From positions 1 through 64,000 of the forward strand of contig JAFTUF010000063.1 of assembly GCA_017466405.1 (NCBI GenBank): a DNA stretch of 64,000 nucleotides. Direction: 5' to 3'. Source of the stretch: Bacteroidales bacterium. GTDB lineage: Bacteria; Bacteroidota; Bacteroidia; Bacteroidales; F082. The notes beneath the pieces were generated by a model. That model worked only from the letters and a program-made list of their open reading frames with translations. It did no database searches and was not told where the DNA came from. The position numbers and the translations under genes were made by a program. Of the stretch, positions 17,211-25,708 are shown piece by piece; the first letter of the stretch is position 1, and every line of letters starts with the position of its first letter.

Positions 17211-17242
17211 TTTTGACAATAACGATTTTTTTTATACTTTTG
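17211..17242 (+). promoter_or_regulatory. Promoter of the PorE-like gene
   Basis: TTTG (17211-17214), 20 bp, TACTTTTG (17235-17242), 38 bp before the ATG. Confidence 0.8.
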
Positions 17243-17279
17243 TAGAAATAATTACGTTACCCTTACAAAAGGTTTTTAT

Positions 17280-19739
17280 ATGTTGAAGAAATTATTTCTA
17301 TTATTCATAATCACTATCATAGGCATAGCACAACCTGCTAATGCTCAGAAACGTAACCCGAGCAAATCGGCAGACATCGCCTTCGAACGCAAACAGTATA
17401 ACGTAGCTATAGAACGTTACAAGAAGGCTTACAAAAAGACAGGCAAGAAAAAATACGAACAGGAACGAGTCTATATCACTCACCAACTCGCAGAATGCTA
17501 CCGTCTCACAGAAGCAAGCAAGTTGGCTGAATCACAATACAAACGTCTAATGCGTACCGAGTATCCAAAAGAGAATCCTATCGTTTATCTCAACTACGCC
17601 AACGTCTTGAAGAGAAACCAAAAGTATGAACTCGCAGCAGAATATTATAACATCTACAACGAATTATTTCCAGACGACCCAAGAGGCTTCGCTGCTTTGG
17701 AAGACTTACAGCATATTCAGGAATGGATAGACTATCCTTCAAAATATGAGGTGACACGTCTGAAGAATCTCAACTCAAGAGCTTCAGACTTCGGCGTCAG
17801 TTGGATCTCAAATAATTATAACGAAGTGCTTATCTCTTCTGCAAGAGAAGACGGCGTGAGCAAAGAGAAAGATGCCATCACAGGTCAACACTTCCCTGAC
17901 TTTTATGTGGCACGTCAGAACAAACAAGGCGAATGGGAAGACCCAGAGTTAGTTGACGAAGACGTCTTGAATTCAACAGGTAGCGAAGGCACTCCTTTCA
18001 TGAACAGCAAATTCAACACATTATATTTCACACGCTGTCCTAATCACAAGAAACGTGAATCGGGATGCCAGATAATGAAATCGTCACGCTCTGGAAGTTC
18101 ATGGGGAGAACCGATAACCGTCGAGATAAAAACCATCGATAGTTTAGACGTAGTAGGCCACCCTACCCTATCGAGCGACGAACTCACACTCATATTCGCC
18201 TCAGAGAGAAGAACAGGCATAGGCGGTAAAGACCTCTGGATTTCTGAAAGAGAAAGCACATCGGAAGAATTCGGCAGACCAAGAAACTTGGGTATCAATA
18301 TCAATACAGAAAGCGATGAGTTATATCCATATCTCAGAAACGACAGCACTCTCTACTTCGCTTCTGACGGTCACGGCGGAATGGGAGGACTCGACATCTT
18401 CGTTTCTACCTTAGACTCCATCGGCGAATGGACAACACCAATAAACCTCAAATCGCCTATCAACTCAATAGGCAACGATTATGGAATCAGTTTCCACCCA
18501 ACAGAAGAAAGAGGTTTCTTCATCAGTAACAGAGACACACGTCAAGGCTTGGACGACGACATCTATTATTTCATCGAACCTCCAATCTTATTCACTGTCA
18601 GCGGTACAATAAAAAATGCCAGCAGCTTGCAGTTTGTAGAAGGTGCTACCGTTAAGATAGAAGGCTCTGATGGTTCAAGCTATACAACAAACAGTAGCGA
18701 GAAAGGCGCTTTCTTATTCACCAACTCGCAGATAAAATTGAACAACACTTACATCTTGACGATAGAGAAAAACAACTACTTCTCATTCACCGACACCATC
18801 AGCACAGAAGGTCTCGAGTTCAGCAGAGATTTCGCTGAAGACTATGAAATAAGCGTCATCCCTGACTTACCTGTCGTGCTTCCTGATATTTTATACGAAT
18901 TGTCGAAATGGGAGCTTCGACCACAATTTGAAGACTCATTGAGAGGTCTGATTGAGATGTTACAGATAAATCCTAACATCACTATCGAGTTAGGTTCACA
19001 TACCGACAACCGCGACACTCACGAAAAGAACGACATACTCTCACAGAAACGTGCTCAGTCGGTTTGCGACTATCTCGTCATCAGAGGTATCGACCCTCTA
19101 CGACTCACTGCAAAAGGCTACGGTGAAAGAGTTCCAAGAACCTTACAGAAAGATTATACGTTTAAAGATTTCACTTTCAAGTCGGGAACTACACTCACAG
19201 AAGACTATATCAAATCTTTGCCTAATGACGAGGTAAGAGAATACGCTCATCAACTTAACCGTAGATCTGAGTTCAGAGTCATCAGCAAGGACTACGTGCC
19301 ACGTGAGTTCATCAGCGACGACCAGATGGCTATCGTCGATATGAGACATCAAGACAATGCCGTCGATTTCGCCACCGACAAACAAGGATATTTGTCATTC
19401 AAGGCTATCATCAACGCCTACACAGAATACGTCACTTACGACCAAGGTTTCGAGTTCGGCGTCTCGCAAAAAAAAGTGATGCAAATGTTAAATGACGGAC
19501 TCATCGGCAAGGAAGATTTCATCGGCGACAATATCGACAGAATCATCACCACAGGCGCCGTCGCCGACAGAGCAGAGTTCTACATCAAGGAGATGTGGAT
19601 CGCTAACCGTTCAGTGAAGAAAGTAAAAGTAAGAGTATATAACAATTTGAGAACAGACTGGCTCATCGGAGAGAAGACACTCAAACAATTCGGAGAGTTC
19701 ACCTTCGACACCGACAGTATGAAGCTCATCTTTAAATAA
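17280..19739 (+). CDS. PorE-like OmpA-family protein with C-terminal retropepsin-like domain
   Basis: An 819-aa periplasmic or outer-membrane protein. Signal peptide (LFLLFIITIIGIAQPANA), TPR-like helices (about 30-150), a beta-propeller with PD40-type repeats (TSDEL/SASDGHGGMGGLDIF style; 160-435), a carboxypeptidase-regulatory-like beta domain (about 440-535) and an OmpA peptidoglycan-binding domain (IELGSHTDNRDTHEKN, GYGERVP). That order equals PorE of Porphyromonas gingivalis, a T9SS component. Unlike PorE it has no lipobox and carries ~120 extra residues that resemble a clan AA aspartic protease (VSQKKVMQMLNDGLIGKEDF, LIGEKTLKQFGEFTFD), where the DTGA motif reads DQGF (721-724). The cargo genes nearby support a T9SS role. 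Confidence 0.8.
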   Translation: MLKKLFLLFIITIIGIAQPANAQKRNPSKSADIAFERKQYNVAIERYKKAYKKTGKKKYEQERVYITHQLAECYRLTEASKLAESQYKRLMRTEYPKENPIVYLNYANVLKRNQKYELAAEYYNIYNELFPDDPRGFAALEDLQHIQEWIDYPSKYEVTRLKNLNSRASDFGVSWISNNYNEVLISSAREDGVSKEKDAITGQHFPDFYVARQNKQGEWEDPELVDEDVLNSTGSEGTPFMNSKFNTLYFTRCPNHKKRESGCQIMKSSRSGSSWGEPITVEIKTIDSLDVVGHPTLSSDELTLIFASERRTGIGGKDLWISERESTSEEFGRPRNLGININTESDELYPYLRNDSTLYFASDGHGGMGGLDIFVSTLDSIGEWTTPINLKSPINSIGNDYGISFHPTEERGFFISNRDTRQGLDDDIYYFIEPPILFTVSGTIKNASSLQFVEGATVKIEGSDGSSYTTNSSEKGAFLFTNSQIKLNNTYILTIEKNNYFSFTDTISTEGLEFSRDFAEDYEISVIPDLPVVLPDILYELSKWELRPQFEDSLRGLIEMLQINPNITIELGSHTDNRDTHEKNDILSQKRAQSVCDYLVIRGIDPLRLTAKGYGERVPRTLQKDYTFKDFTFKSGTTLTEDYIKSLPNDEVREYAHQLNRRSEFRVISKDYVPREFISDDQMAIVDMRHQDNAVDFATDKQGYLSFKAIINAYTEYVTYDQGFEFGVSQKKVMQMLNDGLIGKEDFIGDNIDRIITTGAVADRAEFYIKEMWIANRSVKKVKVRVYNNLRTDWLIGEKTLKQFGEFTFDTDSMKLIFK

Positions 19740-19746
19740 AAAAACA

Positions 19747-20913
19747 ATGTCAGTAGAAAAACGTTATCAACTTCGTGGCGTCTCAGCCGAAAAAGAAGAC
19801 ATCCACAACGCAATAAAAAATTTAGACAAAGGATTATATCCTAACGCTTTCTGCAAGATCATCCCTGATGTATTAGGTGGCGACAATGAATATTGTAACA
19901 TCATGCATGCCGATGGGGCCGGAACCAAGTCATCATTAGCTTATCTTTATTGGAAAGAGACTGGTGACTTATCGGTATGGGCAGGTATCTCACAAGACGC
20001 TATCGTCATGAACACCGACGATTTATTATGTGTCGGCGCAACAGACAATATGTTGTTATCATCGACAATAGGTCGTAACAAGAACCTCATCCCTGGCGAA
20101 GTCATCTCAGCCATCATCAACGGAACAGAAGAGTTCTTAGAGAAATTGCGTTCTCTCGGCTGCGGCATCTACCTCACTGGAGGCGAGACAGCCGACGTCG
20201 GCGACTTGGTAAGAACAGTAATCGTCGATAGCACAGTGACAGCTCGTATGAGAAGAGACGAAGTCATTGAAAACAAAATACAAGCTGGCGACGTCATCGT
20301 AGGTTTCTCATCATCAGGACAAGCCACCTACGAAGACAGATACAACGGCGGCATGGGCAGCAACGGTCTCACCTCAGCACGTCACGATGTCTTGAATCAT
20401 TATCTCGCTGAGAAATACGAAGAGAGCTACGACCACTCAATACCAGAAGACCTCATCTACTCTGGTCCTCATAAACTGACAGACGCCACTGAAGTAGAAG
20501 GCGTTGACGTAGGTAAGATGATACTCTCCCCTACCCGTACCTATCTTCCTATGATGGTGCCTATCTTGAATAACTTCAGAAAACAGATAAACGGAATCAT
20601 ACATTGCAGCGGCGGCGCCCAGACCAAGGTGCTCCACTTTACAAAAGACTTGCATATCGTTAAGGACAATATGTTCAAACTTCCTCCACTCTTCAGAATG
20701 ATTCAAGAGTCATCGGGAACCGACTGGAAAGAAATGTATAAAGTCTTCAATATGGGACACCGTCTCGAGATTTATACCAACGAGAAAGCTGCCGAAGAGA
20801 TGATTCAGATTGCCAAGGAATTCAATATCGAGGCTCAGATTGTCGGTCACGTCGAAGCATCAGAAAAGAAACAACTTACCATCAAGAGTGAGTTCGGTAC
20901 TTTTGAATATTAA
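19747..20913 (+). CDS. purM: Phosphoribosylformylglycinamidine cyclo-ligase (AIR synthetase)
   Basis: PurM (388 aa) closes the imidazole ring in purine synthesis using ATP. The motifs are typical: HADGAGTKSSLAYL near the N-terminus, a conserved SQDAIVMNTDDLLCVGA segment, YLTGGETADVGDLV and VGFSSSGQATYE. It is a little longer than the E. coli enzyme (345 aa), as is usual for the Bacteroidetes form. It starts 7 bp after the PorE-like gene and 20 bp before prfA, suggesting one transcript. Confidence 0.93.
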   Translation: MSVEKRYQLRGVSAEKEDIHNAIKNLDKGLYPNAFCKIIPDVLGGDNEYCNIMHADGAGTKSSLAYLYWKETGDLSVWAGISQDAIVMNTDDLLCVGATDNMLLSSTIGRNKNLIPGEVISAIINGTEEFLEKLRSLGCGIYLTGGETADVGDLVRTVIVDSTVTARMRRDEVIENKIQAGDVIVGFSSSGQATYEDRYNGGMGSNGLTSARHDVLNHYLAEKYEESYDHSIPEDLIYSGPHKLTDATEVEGVDVGKMILSPTRTYLPMMVPILNNFRKQINGIIHCSGGAQTKVLHFTKDLHIVKDNMFKLPPLFRMIQESSGTDWKEMYKVFNMGHRLEIYTNEKAAEEMIQIAKEFNIEAQIVGHVEASEKKQLTIKSEFGTFEY

Positions 20914-20933
20914 TAAAAATTAACCTACCAAAG

Positions 20934-22004
20934 ATGGAAATCATTGATAAGTTAGAAGATATTAAAACCAAATGGGAAGCCTTAGGCGAACAGCTCAACG
21001 ACCCTGAGATTATTGGCGACATGAAACGTTTCGTCAAGGTCAACAAGGATTATAAAGACTTGGAGCCAATCGTCATAGCTTTCAAAGAATATAAGACACT
21101 GTTGTCTAATATAGAAGAAGCCAAGGAAATCTTGAAGAACGAAAAAGACGAAGATATGCGCATGATGGCTCAAGAGGAGTTGGAGACTGCGGAACAAAGA
21201 TGCGAGACATTAGTAGAAGAGATTCGCGTCATGCTCATTCCTAAAGATCCAACCGACGATAAAAACGCTGTCATGGAGATACGTGCCGGCACAGGCGGCG
21301 ACGAGGCTTCTATCTTCGCTGGCGACCTCTACAGAATGTATGTAAGATATTGCGAGACAAAAGGCTGGAAGATAGAGACTGTAGAGATGAACGAAGGCAC
21401 AGCCGGCGGTTTCAAGGAAATCGTCTTCAACGTCATTGGCGACGGAGCCTACGGACTTCTTAAGTTCGAGTCGGGAGTTCACCGCGTTCAGCGCGTGCCT
21501 AAGACTGAGACACAAGGCAGAATCCATACATCAGCAGCGTCAGTCGTAGTTCTTCCTGAAGCAGAAGAATTTGACATAGAGCTCAACGAGAAAGACATTC
21601 GTAAGGAGACATTCTGTGCATCAGGTCCTGGCGGACAGTCGGTTAACACCACATATTCAGCCATCAGACTGACACACATTCCAAGCGGCATAGTGGTTTC
21701 TTGTCAGGATGAGAAGTCACAGATTAAGAACTTAGCCACCGCGATGAAAGTCTTGAGGACACGTCTCTACGAAAGAGAATACAACAAATATCTCGAAGGC
21801 ATAGCTTCAAAGAGAAAGACGATGGTCTCGACAGGCGACCGCTCCGCAAAGATCAGAACATACAACTATCCGCAAGGACGCGTCACCGACCATCGTATCA
21901 ACCTCACGATTTATAACCTGCAAGCTATCGTCGATGGCGACATCAACGAATTCATCGAGAAACTGCAGATGGCAGAAAACGCTGAGAGACTTAAGGAGAA
22001 TTGA
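20934..22004 (+). CDS. prfA: Peptide chain release factor 1
   Basis: RF1 (356 aa) ends translation at UAA and UAG. The stop-codon-reading tripeptide is PKT (189-191, PxT class, in RVPKTETQGRIHTSA), and the catalytic GGQ is at 233-235 (GPGGQSVNTT). The protein is full length and has all hallmarks of an active factor. This matters for the TAG inside secDF: an intact RF1 argues against reassignment of UAG. Confidence 0.96.
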   Translation: MEIIDKLEDIKTKWEALGEQLNDPEIIGDMKRFVKVNKDYKDLEPIVIAFKEYKTLLSNIEEAKEILKNEKDEDMRMMAQEELETAEQRCETLVEEIRVMLIPKDPTDDKNAVMEIRAGTGGDEASIFAGDLYRMYVRYCETKGWKIETVEMNEGTAGGFKEIVFNVIGDGAYGLLKFESGVHRVQRVPKTETQGRIHTSAASVVVLPEAEEFDIELNEKDIRKETFCASGPGGQSVNTTYSAIRLTHIPSGIVVSCQDEKSQIKNLATAMKVLRTRLYEREYNKYLEGIASKRKTMVSTGDRSAKIRTYNYPQGRVTDHRINLTIYNLQAIVDGDINEFIEKLQMAENAERLKEN

Positions 22005-22088
22005 TAATTGAAAACTGAAAGTTGAAAATTAACAGATGTAGAGACGTATCAATGTTTCCTGCAATATTAACAAACATTGATGCGTCTC
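22005..22088. repeat. Repeat module: stutter words plus GTAGAGACG hairpin
   Basis: AATTGAAAACTGAAAGTTGA words start at the prfA stop; the hairpin (22038-22088) has inner arms CAATGTTT and AACATTG and outer arms GAGACG/CGTCTC. Confidence 0.8.
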
Positions 22089-22112
22089 AACGAAAATAAA
22101 AAATATATCACC

Positions 22113-22922
22113 ATGAACAAAAAACAATTAGTAGAACTGATATTTGCGAAGAAGTCATTTCTTTGCGTTGGTTTAGATACCGATATCAACAAGATTCCAC
22201 AACATCTCTTGGAATGTGAAGATCCAGTCTTCGAGTTCAACAAACAGATTATCGATGCAACAGCACAATATACAATAGCTTACAAGCCTAACACCGCTTT
22301 CTATGAAGTTTACGGCGCTAAAGGTTGGGAAAGCTTAGACAAGACAATAAAATACATCAAGGCTAACTATCCTGAGATTTTCGTCATCGCTGACGCTAAG
22401 AGAGGCGACATCGGCAACACCTCAGCCAACTACGCAAGAGCATTCTTTGAGTCAATGAGCAGCGATGCTATCACAGTAGCGCCTTATATGGGATTGGATT
22501 CTGTTGAACCATTCTTAGGTTTTGAAGACAAATGGGTTATCTTATTAGCTCTCACTTCAAACAAAGGCTCTAAAGATTTCCAATATCTCAATATCGAAGG
22601 TCACGAGCTTTACAAAGAAGTTCTCGCTAAATCAAGCACATGGGCTGACGACAACAAGATGATGTATGTTGTTGGAGCAACACATCCTGAAGAATTAGGC
22701 GAGATAAGAAAGATGTTACCAAATCATTTCTTGTTAGTACCTGGCGTTGGAGCACAAGGCGGCGACTTGGCAGCAGTGGCAAAATACGGTCTCAACAAAG
22801 ACTGCGGATTGATTGTCAACTCCTCAAGAGGCATCATCTATGCTTCAAAAGAAAAAGACTTCGCAGAAAAAGCCGCTGAAGAAGCGAGAAAATTACAGGA
22901 ACAAATGGCAGAATTCCTTTAA
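22113..22922 (+). CDS. pyrF: Orotidine 5'-phosphate decarboxylase
   Basis: OMP decarboxylase (269 aa), last step of UMP synthesis, of the longer subfamily found in Bacteroidetes and Mycobacteria. The active-site signature reads [18 protein letters not shown]; the phosphate-binding end is [12 protein letters not shown] and [13 protein letters not shown] 22113 gives the standard N-terminus ([20 protein letters not shown]). An upstream in-frame ATG at 22077 lies inside the repeat hairpin and is unlikely to be used. Confidence 0.95.
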   Translation: MNKKQLVELIFAKKSFLCVGLDTDINKIPQHLLECEDPVFEFNKQIIDATAQYTIAYKPNTAFYEVYGAKGWESLDKTIKYIKANYPEIFVIADAKRGDIGNTSANYARAFFESMSSDAITVAPYMGLDSVEPFLGFEDKWVILLALTSNKGSKDFQYLNIEGHELYKEVLAKSSTWADDNKMMYVVGATHPEELGEIRKMLPNHFLLVPGVGAQGGDLAAVAKYGLNKDCGLIVNSSRGIIYASKEKDFAEKAAEEARKLQEQMAEFL

Positions 22923-23186
22923 GAGTTGAAATTAGAAAGTTGAAAATTGAAAATTAGGTAGAGACGTATCAATGTAACCTGCAAATAAACACACATTGAT
23001 GCGTCTGAATAATAAAAATTGAAAGTTGACAATTGGTAGAGCCGTATCAACAATACCTATGAAAATTAAAGAATGTTGATGCGGCTTTTTTTATGTCAAC
23101 GGACAACAGACATTGTCCACGAAATAATTGGTAGAGACGTATCAATTACACCTAAATAAATAAACAATATGTAATTGCTGCGTCTC
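22923..23186. repeat. Array of stutter words and three GTAGAG hairpins
   Basis: This 311-bp gap (to 23233) holds three hairpins in a row: 22958-23006 (arms CAATGT/ACATTG), 23036-23086 (GAGCCGTATCAACA and TGTTGATGCGGC, then TTTTT) and 23131-23186 (CAATTACA/TGTAATTG). Between them are GTTGAAAATTGAAAATTAG words and a GGACAACAGACATTGTCCAC segment (23101-23120). The remainder is AT-rich. Confidence 0.85.
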
Positions 23187-23233
23187 TTCTCTTTAAATAA
23201 AATTAACAATTAAGGTTTAAGGTCGAGATGACT

Positions 23234-23719
23234 TTAGGCCTTATTTTTATTAATAAGTTCAACAATCTCTTTTCGTTTTGGGGAACTGATGACAAAATAA
23301 CTATTATCTTTCTTCTTTATCACGAAACATTGTTCTCTGTGGGTGATGAAACATCTTAACTTTCCAAGTTTATCATGTTTGAAATGACCTAAAATACCAT
23401 ACATACCTCCACTGCCAAATCTTCTAACGCCGCTATTAAAAAAAACGTCGCTGTCTTCTATCATCCAACATGATTTAATATCTGACATCTGAATCTTAAC
23501 CCTTCCGTAAAGTCTTCTTATAATTACATTCTCATTGGTGACAATCAATCTAAGTGGTAGAAACAATACAGGTATTGTTATAAAACACAATGAAATGATT
23601 TCAAACAACATGACTTCTGTTCTAAAAGCATCCAAAACACAAAACAGAAATATTACATTCATAATAACTGTAATTACGCTTATCAATGAATCCCAAGGAA
23701 AGAATGATTTGATTTTCAT
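23234..23719 (-). CDS. Small membrane protein with PH-like domain
   Basis: A 161-aa protein: two N-terminal hydrophobic segments (SLISVITVIMNVIFLFCVL and IISLCFITIPVLFLPL) followed by a soluble domain (LIVTNENVIIRRLYGRVKIQ, DIKSCWMIED ... SSPKRKEIVELINKN), which looks like a bacterial PH domain as in YdbT/YvcB-type proteins. Function unknown. An in-frame ATG at 23777-23779 lies upstream of the promoter at 23749, so ATG 23717-23719 is chosen. It faces pyrF convergently across the hairpin array. Confidence 0.6.
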   Translation of the reverse strand: MKIKSFFPWDSLISVITVIMNVIFLFCVLDAFRTEVMLFEIISLCFITIPVLFLPLRLIVTNENVIIRRLYGRVKIQMSDIKSCWMIEDSDVFFNSGVRRFGSGGMYGILGHFKHDKLGKLRCFITHREQCFVIKKKDNSYFVISSPKRKEIVELINKNKA

Positions 23720-23748
23720 TTTAATTTTAATTATGTTAATATATATCA

Positions 23749-23756
23749 CAAAAGTA
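23749..23756 (-). promoter_or_regulatory. Promoter -7 element of the PH-like gene
   Basis: The minus strand reads TACTTTTG, a match to TAnnTTTG, 30 bp before the chosen start codon. Confidence 0.5.
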
Positions 23757-23815
23757 AAAATATTTTTTATTCTTGTCATTAATTAAATCATAAACTATGC
23801 TATCAAAACTGTTAT

Positions 23816-23855
23816 GAGATGCAGCAAAATTCTATCAATTTTGCTGCGTCTCTAC
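23816..23855. repeat. GTAGAGACG-family hairpin, minus orientation
   Basis: On the minus strand GTAGAGACGCAGCAAAATT pairs with AATTTTGCTGCATCTC. The arms differ in sequence from the CAATTACA type, but the outer GAGACG and overall form are kept. Confidence 0.7.
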
Positions 23856-23880
23856 AAGATGTCATTCCGTTATATAACAA

Positions 23881-23912
23881 AAAATCCTCAGAATCTTTAC
23901 TCTGAGGATTTT
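23881..23912. terminator. Bidirectional terminator
   Basis: A perfect 12-bp stem (AAAATCCTCAGA, TCTGAGGATTTT) with an 8-nt loop; T runs result on both strands. It lies just beyond the stop of the minus-strand Omp28-like gene. Confidence 0.85.
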
Positions 23913-23933
23913 TGATTTTTATGTTATTTCATT

Positions 23934-25682
23934 TTAATGTTGGATTGAAACCTTTGTTGAAGTCATCTCACCTTTATCGTTTGTGATATTGATGAAATAG
24001 ATTCCATTGTTCAAATCATCGACATTAAGTTTAAGTTCGTCTGTGTCGCAATCAATAGATTTAACCATCTGTCCTAAAGCATTGAACATCTTAACATGAC
24101 TCATATTATTTCCTTTCACTGTCAAGATATTTTCAGCAGGATTTGGATAGATACTATATGAAGATACAGGCATTTCTCCGACAGATGCGCCGAGTTCAAC
24201 AGAAAGAATACTGTAAGCCATATCAGTGAACTCACCGCTGCCATCAATGATGATATTTCCCATATCATCTATGATTCTGTAATAACCGCCTTCCAAGCCG
24301 TTTCCATAGCTGTCATAGATAACAAACTTATAACAATTGCCAGCATTAACAGTTACAGTATATGTATGTAATTCAGAGTCGGCATTAGGCAGATAGGTAT
24401 AACTATCAGAAGCTAAAACAGTATTATCAGATGATAAGAACTCCCAAGTTGTATGATTGCCATATTTATCCTGAAGGATTTCGATTGTTATCTCTCTTTC
24501 TTCAACACAAGCTAACAATAAAGTATTCCATTCGTCGCAAGTATATGTAACAGCCTTTGAATATTCAAAAGCCTCACCATTGACTTCAACGATATTGAAT
24601 GTAACCTCACTTTCACCTATTGGGACATCGAAAGTAAAGTCGATGCGTTCAGTCTGGTCGTAAGCGATATTACCGTTCCATTCTTGTTCAACAGTCTCGC
24701 CGTTTTCCATACTGACTTCAAACTTCATTGAAGTAATGTCGTCAGTACCGATGTTTCTCACATAATTCTTGAATGTTCTTTCGTTTTTGCAGTATATTCC
24801 TTCATCGACTACGATTTCAGCCATATAAGGAGAAACAGCTGTTCCAGAAGAGAAGTTTTGTGAAAGTTTGTTAACATTAAGTATTGGACGTGTTCCTATG
24901 CCTTCATATTTCTCTGTCACGAAAGCGATGAAATAAATATTATTGAGGTCAACCGTTACGCCATTAGGGTCGCCAATAATCTCAGGAATTTCATATTCGT
25001 ATGTCTTTGTCACCAAAGAACCTGCTGCTGTTGGAGCTATCTCATCGCCCCAGTTTTCAGTAACGACATCACGAAGGACGTGCAAATGGCAATATAAATC
25101 TTCACCAATTACTTGAGCAGGATTTGTATGGCCGTAAGCCTGTTGTCCTATGATACTATCTTGTACCATTACTATTGTGAGGTAGTTTGAACTCTCTGCG
25201 CTGTTTGCTGTGTAATAAACCTCTGTTGTGATAGAAGCCACGCGAGTGACTGGGTTTATGGTGACATGACCAGCAACGTTACATTCTGCTGCTTGCTGTA
25301 ACACTTCAGCTGCCATTGTTCTCCACTGACCGCGACCTACAGCTTCTGTAGTAGAACGGTTCAACACAGCTGCTGGATAACCTAAGCCACCTGTCACGTC
25401 ATCGTAAGGGTCAACGAAAACGGCGCTGATGTCAGTGTTCATATTAGGATAAGTCGTTGGAGCGAAATAACCTGTGTGGATTCCCATCGACCAAGCATGA
25501 CCTTCGTTGTCGTGAATTATCTCTGTCGAGATGATATGACCCGCAGGACAGTTAGGACAATCTCTACCTGTAAATTCCTCTATGAGAAGGTTTCTGTTTG
25601 AAGCCTCCGTCGAGACATATTGCTGCGCATTAACATTAAATACGGCAGTCAATACAACTAAAAGCAATGTAAATCTTTTCAT
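23934..25682 (-). CDS. Omp28-like T9SS cargo protein (paralogue 1)
   Basis: A 582-aa surface protein. Signal peptide (MKRFTLLLVVLTAVFNVNA), an Omp28/thioredoxin-like domain with FTGRDCPNCPAGH (Cys42, Cys45) over the first ~270 residues, beta-sandwich modules, and a C-terminal sorting domain (YSIYPNPAENILTVKGNNMS ... GIYFINITNDKGEMTSTKVSIQH) that marks export and anchoring by T9SS. The CxxC suggests thiol redox activity or disulphide bonding (inference). It lies 26 bp downstream of the second paralogue and is probably co-transcribed with it. Confidence 0.85.
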   Translation of the reverse strand: MKRFTLLLVVLTAVFNVNAQQYVSTEASNRNLLIEEFTGRDCPNCPAGHIISTEIIHDNEGHAWSMGIHTGYFAPTTYPNMNTDISAVFVDPYDDVTGGLGYPAAVLNRSTTEAVGRGQWRTMAAEVLQQAAECNVAGHVTINPVTRVASITTEVYYTANSAESSNYLTIVMVQDSIIGQQAYGHTNPAQVIGEDLYCHLHVLRDVVTENWGDEIAPTAAGSLVTKTYEYEIPEIIGDPNGVTVDLNNIYFIAFVTEKYEGIGTRPILNVNKLSQNFSSGTAVSPYMAEIVVDEGIYCKNERTFKNYVRNIGTDDITSMKFEVSMENGETVEQEWNGNIAYDQTERIDFTFDVPIGESEVTFNIVEVNGEAFEYSKAVTYTCDEWNTLLLACVEEREITIEILQDKYGNHTTWEFLSSDNTVLASDSYTYLPNADSELHTYTVTVNAGNCYKFVIYDSYGNGLEGGYYRIIDDMGNIIIDGSGEFTDMAYSILSVELGASVGEMPVSSYSIYPNPAENILTVKGNNMSHVKMFNALGQMVKSIDCDTDELKLNVDDLNNGIYFINITNDKGEMTSTKVSIQH

Positions 25683-25708
25683 TTGTCATTATTTATTTTG
25701 TTGATTCA

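Noticed and set aside
22077..22112. Upstream start for pyrF
   Set aside because: The extra 12 codons lie in the repeat hairpin and are absent from the family's usual N-terminus.
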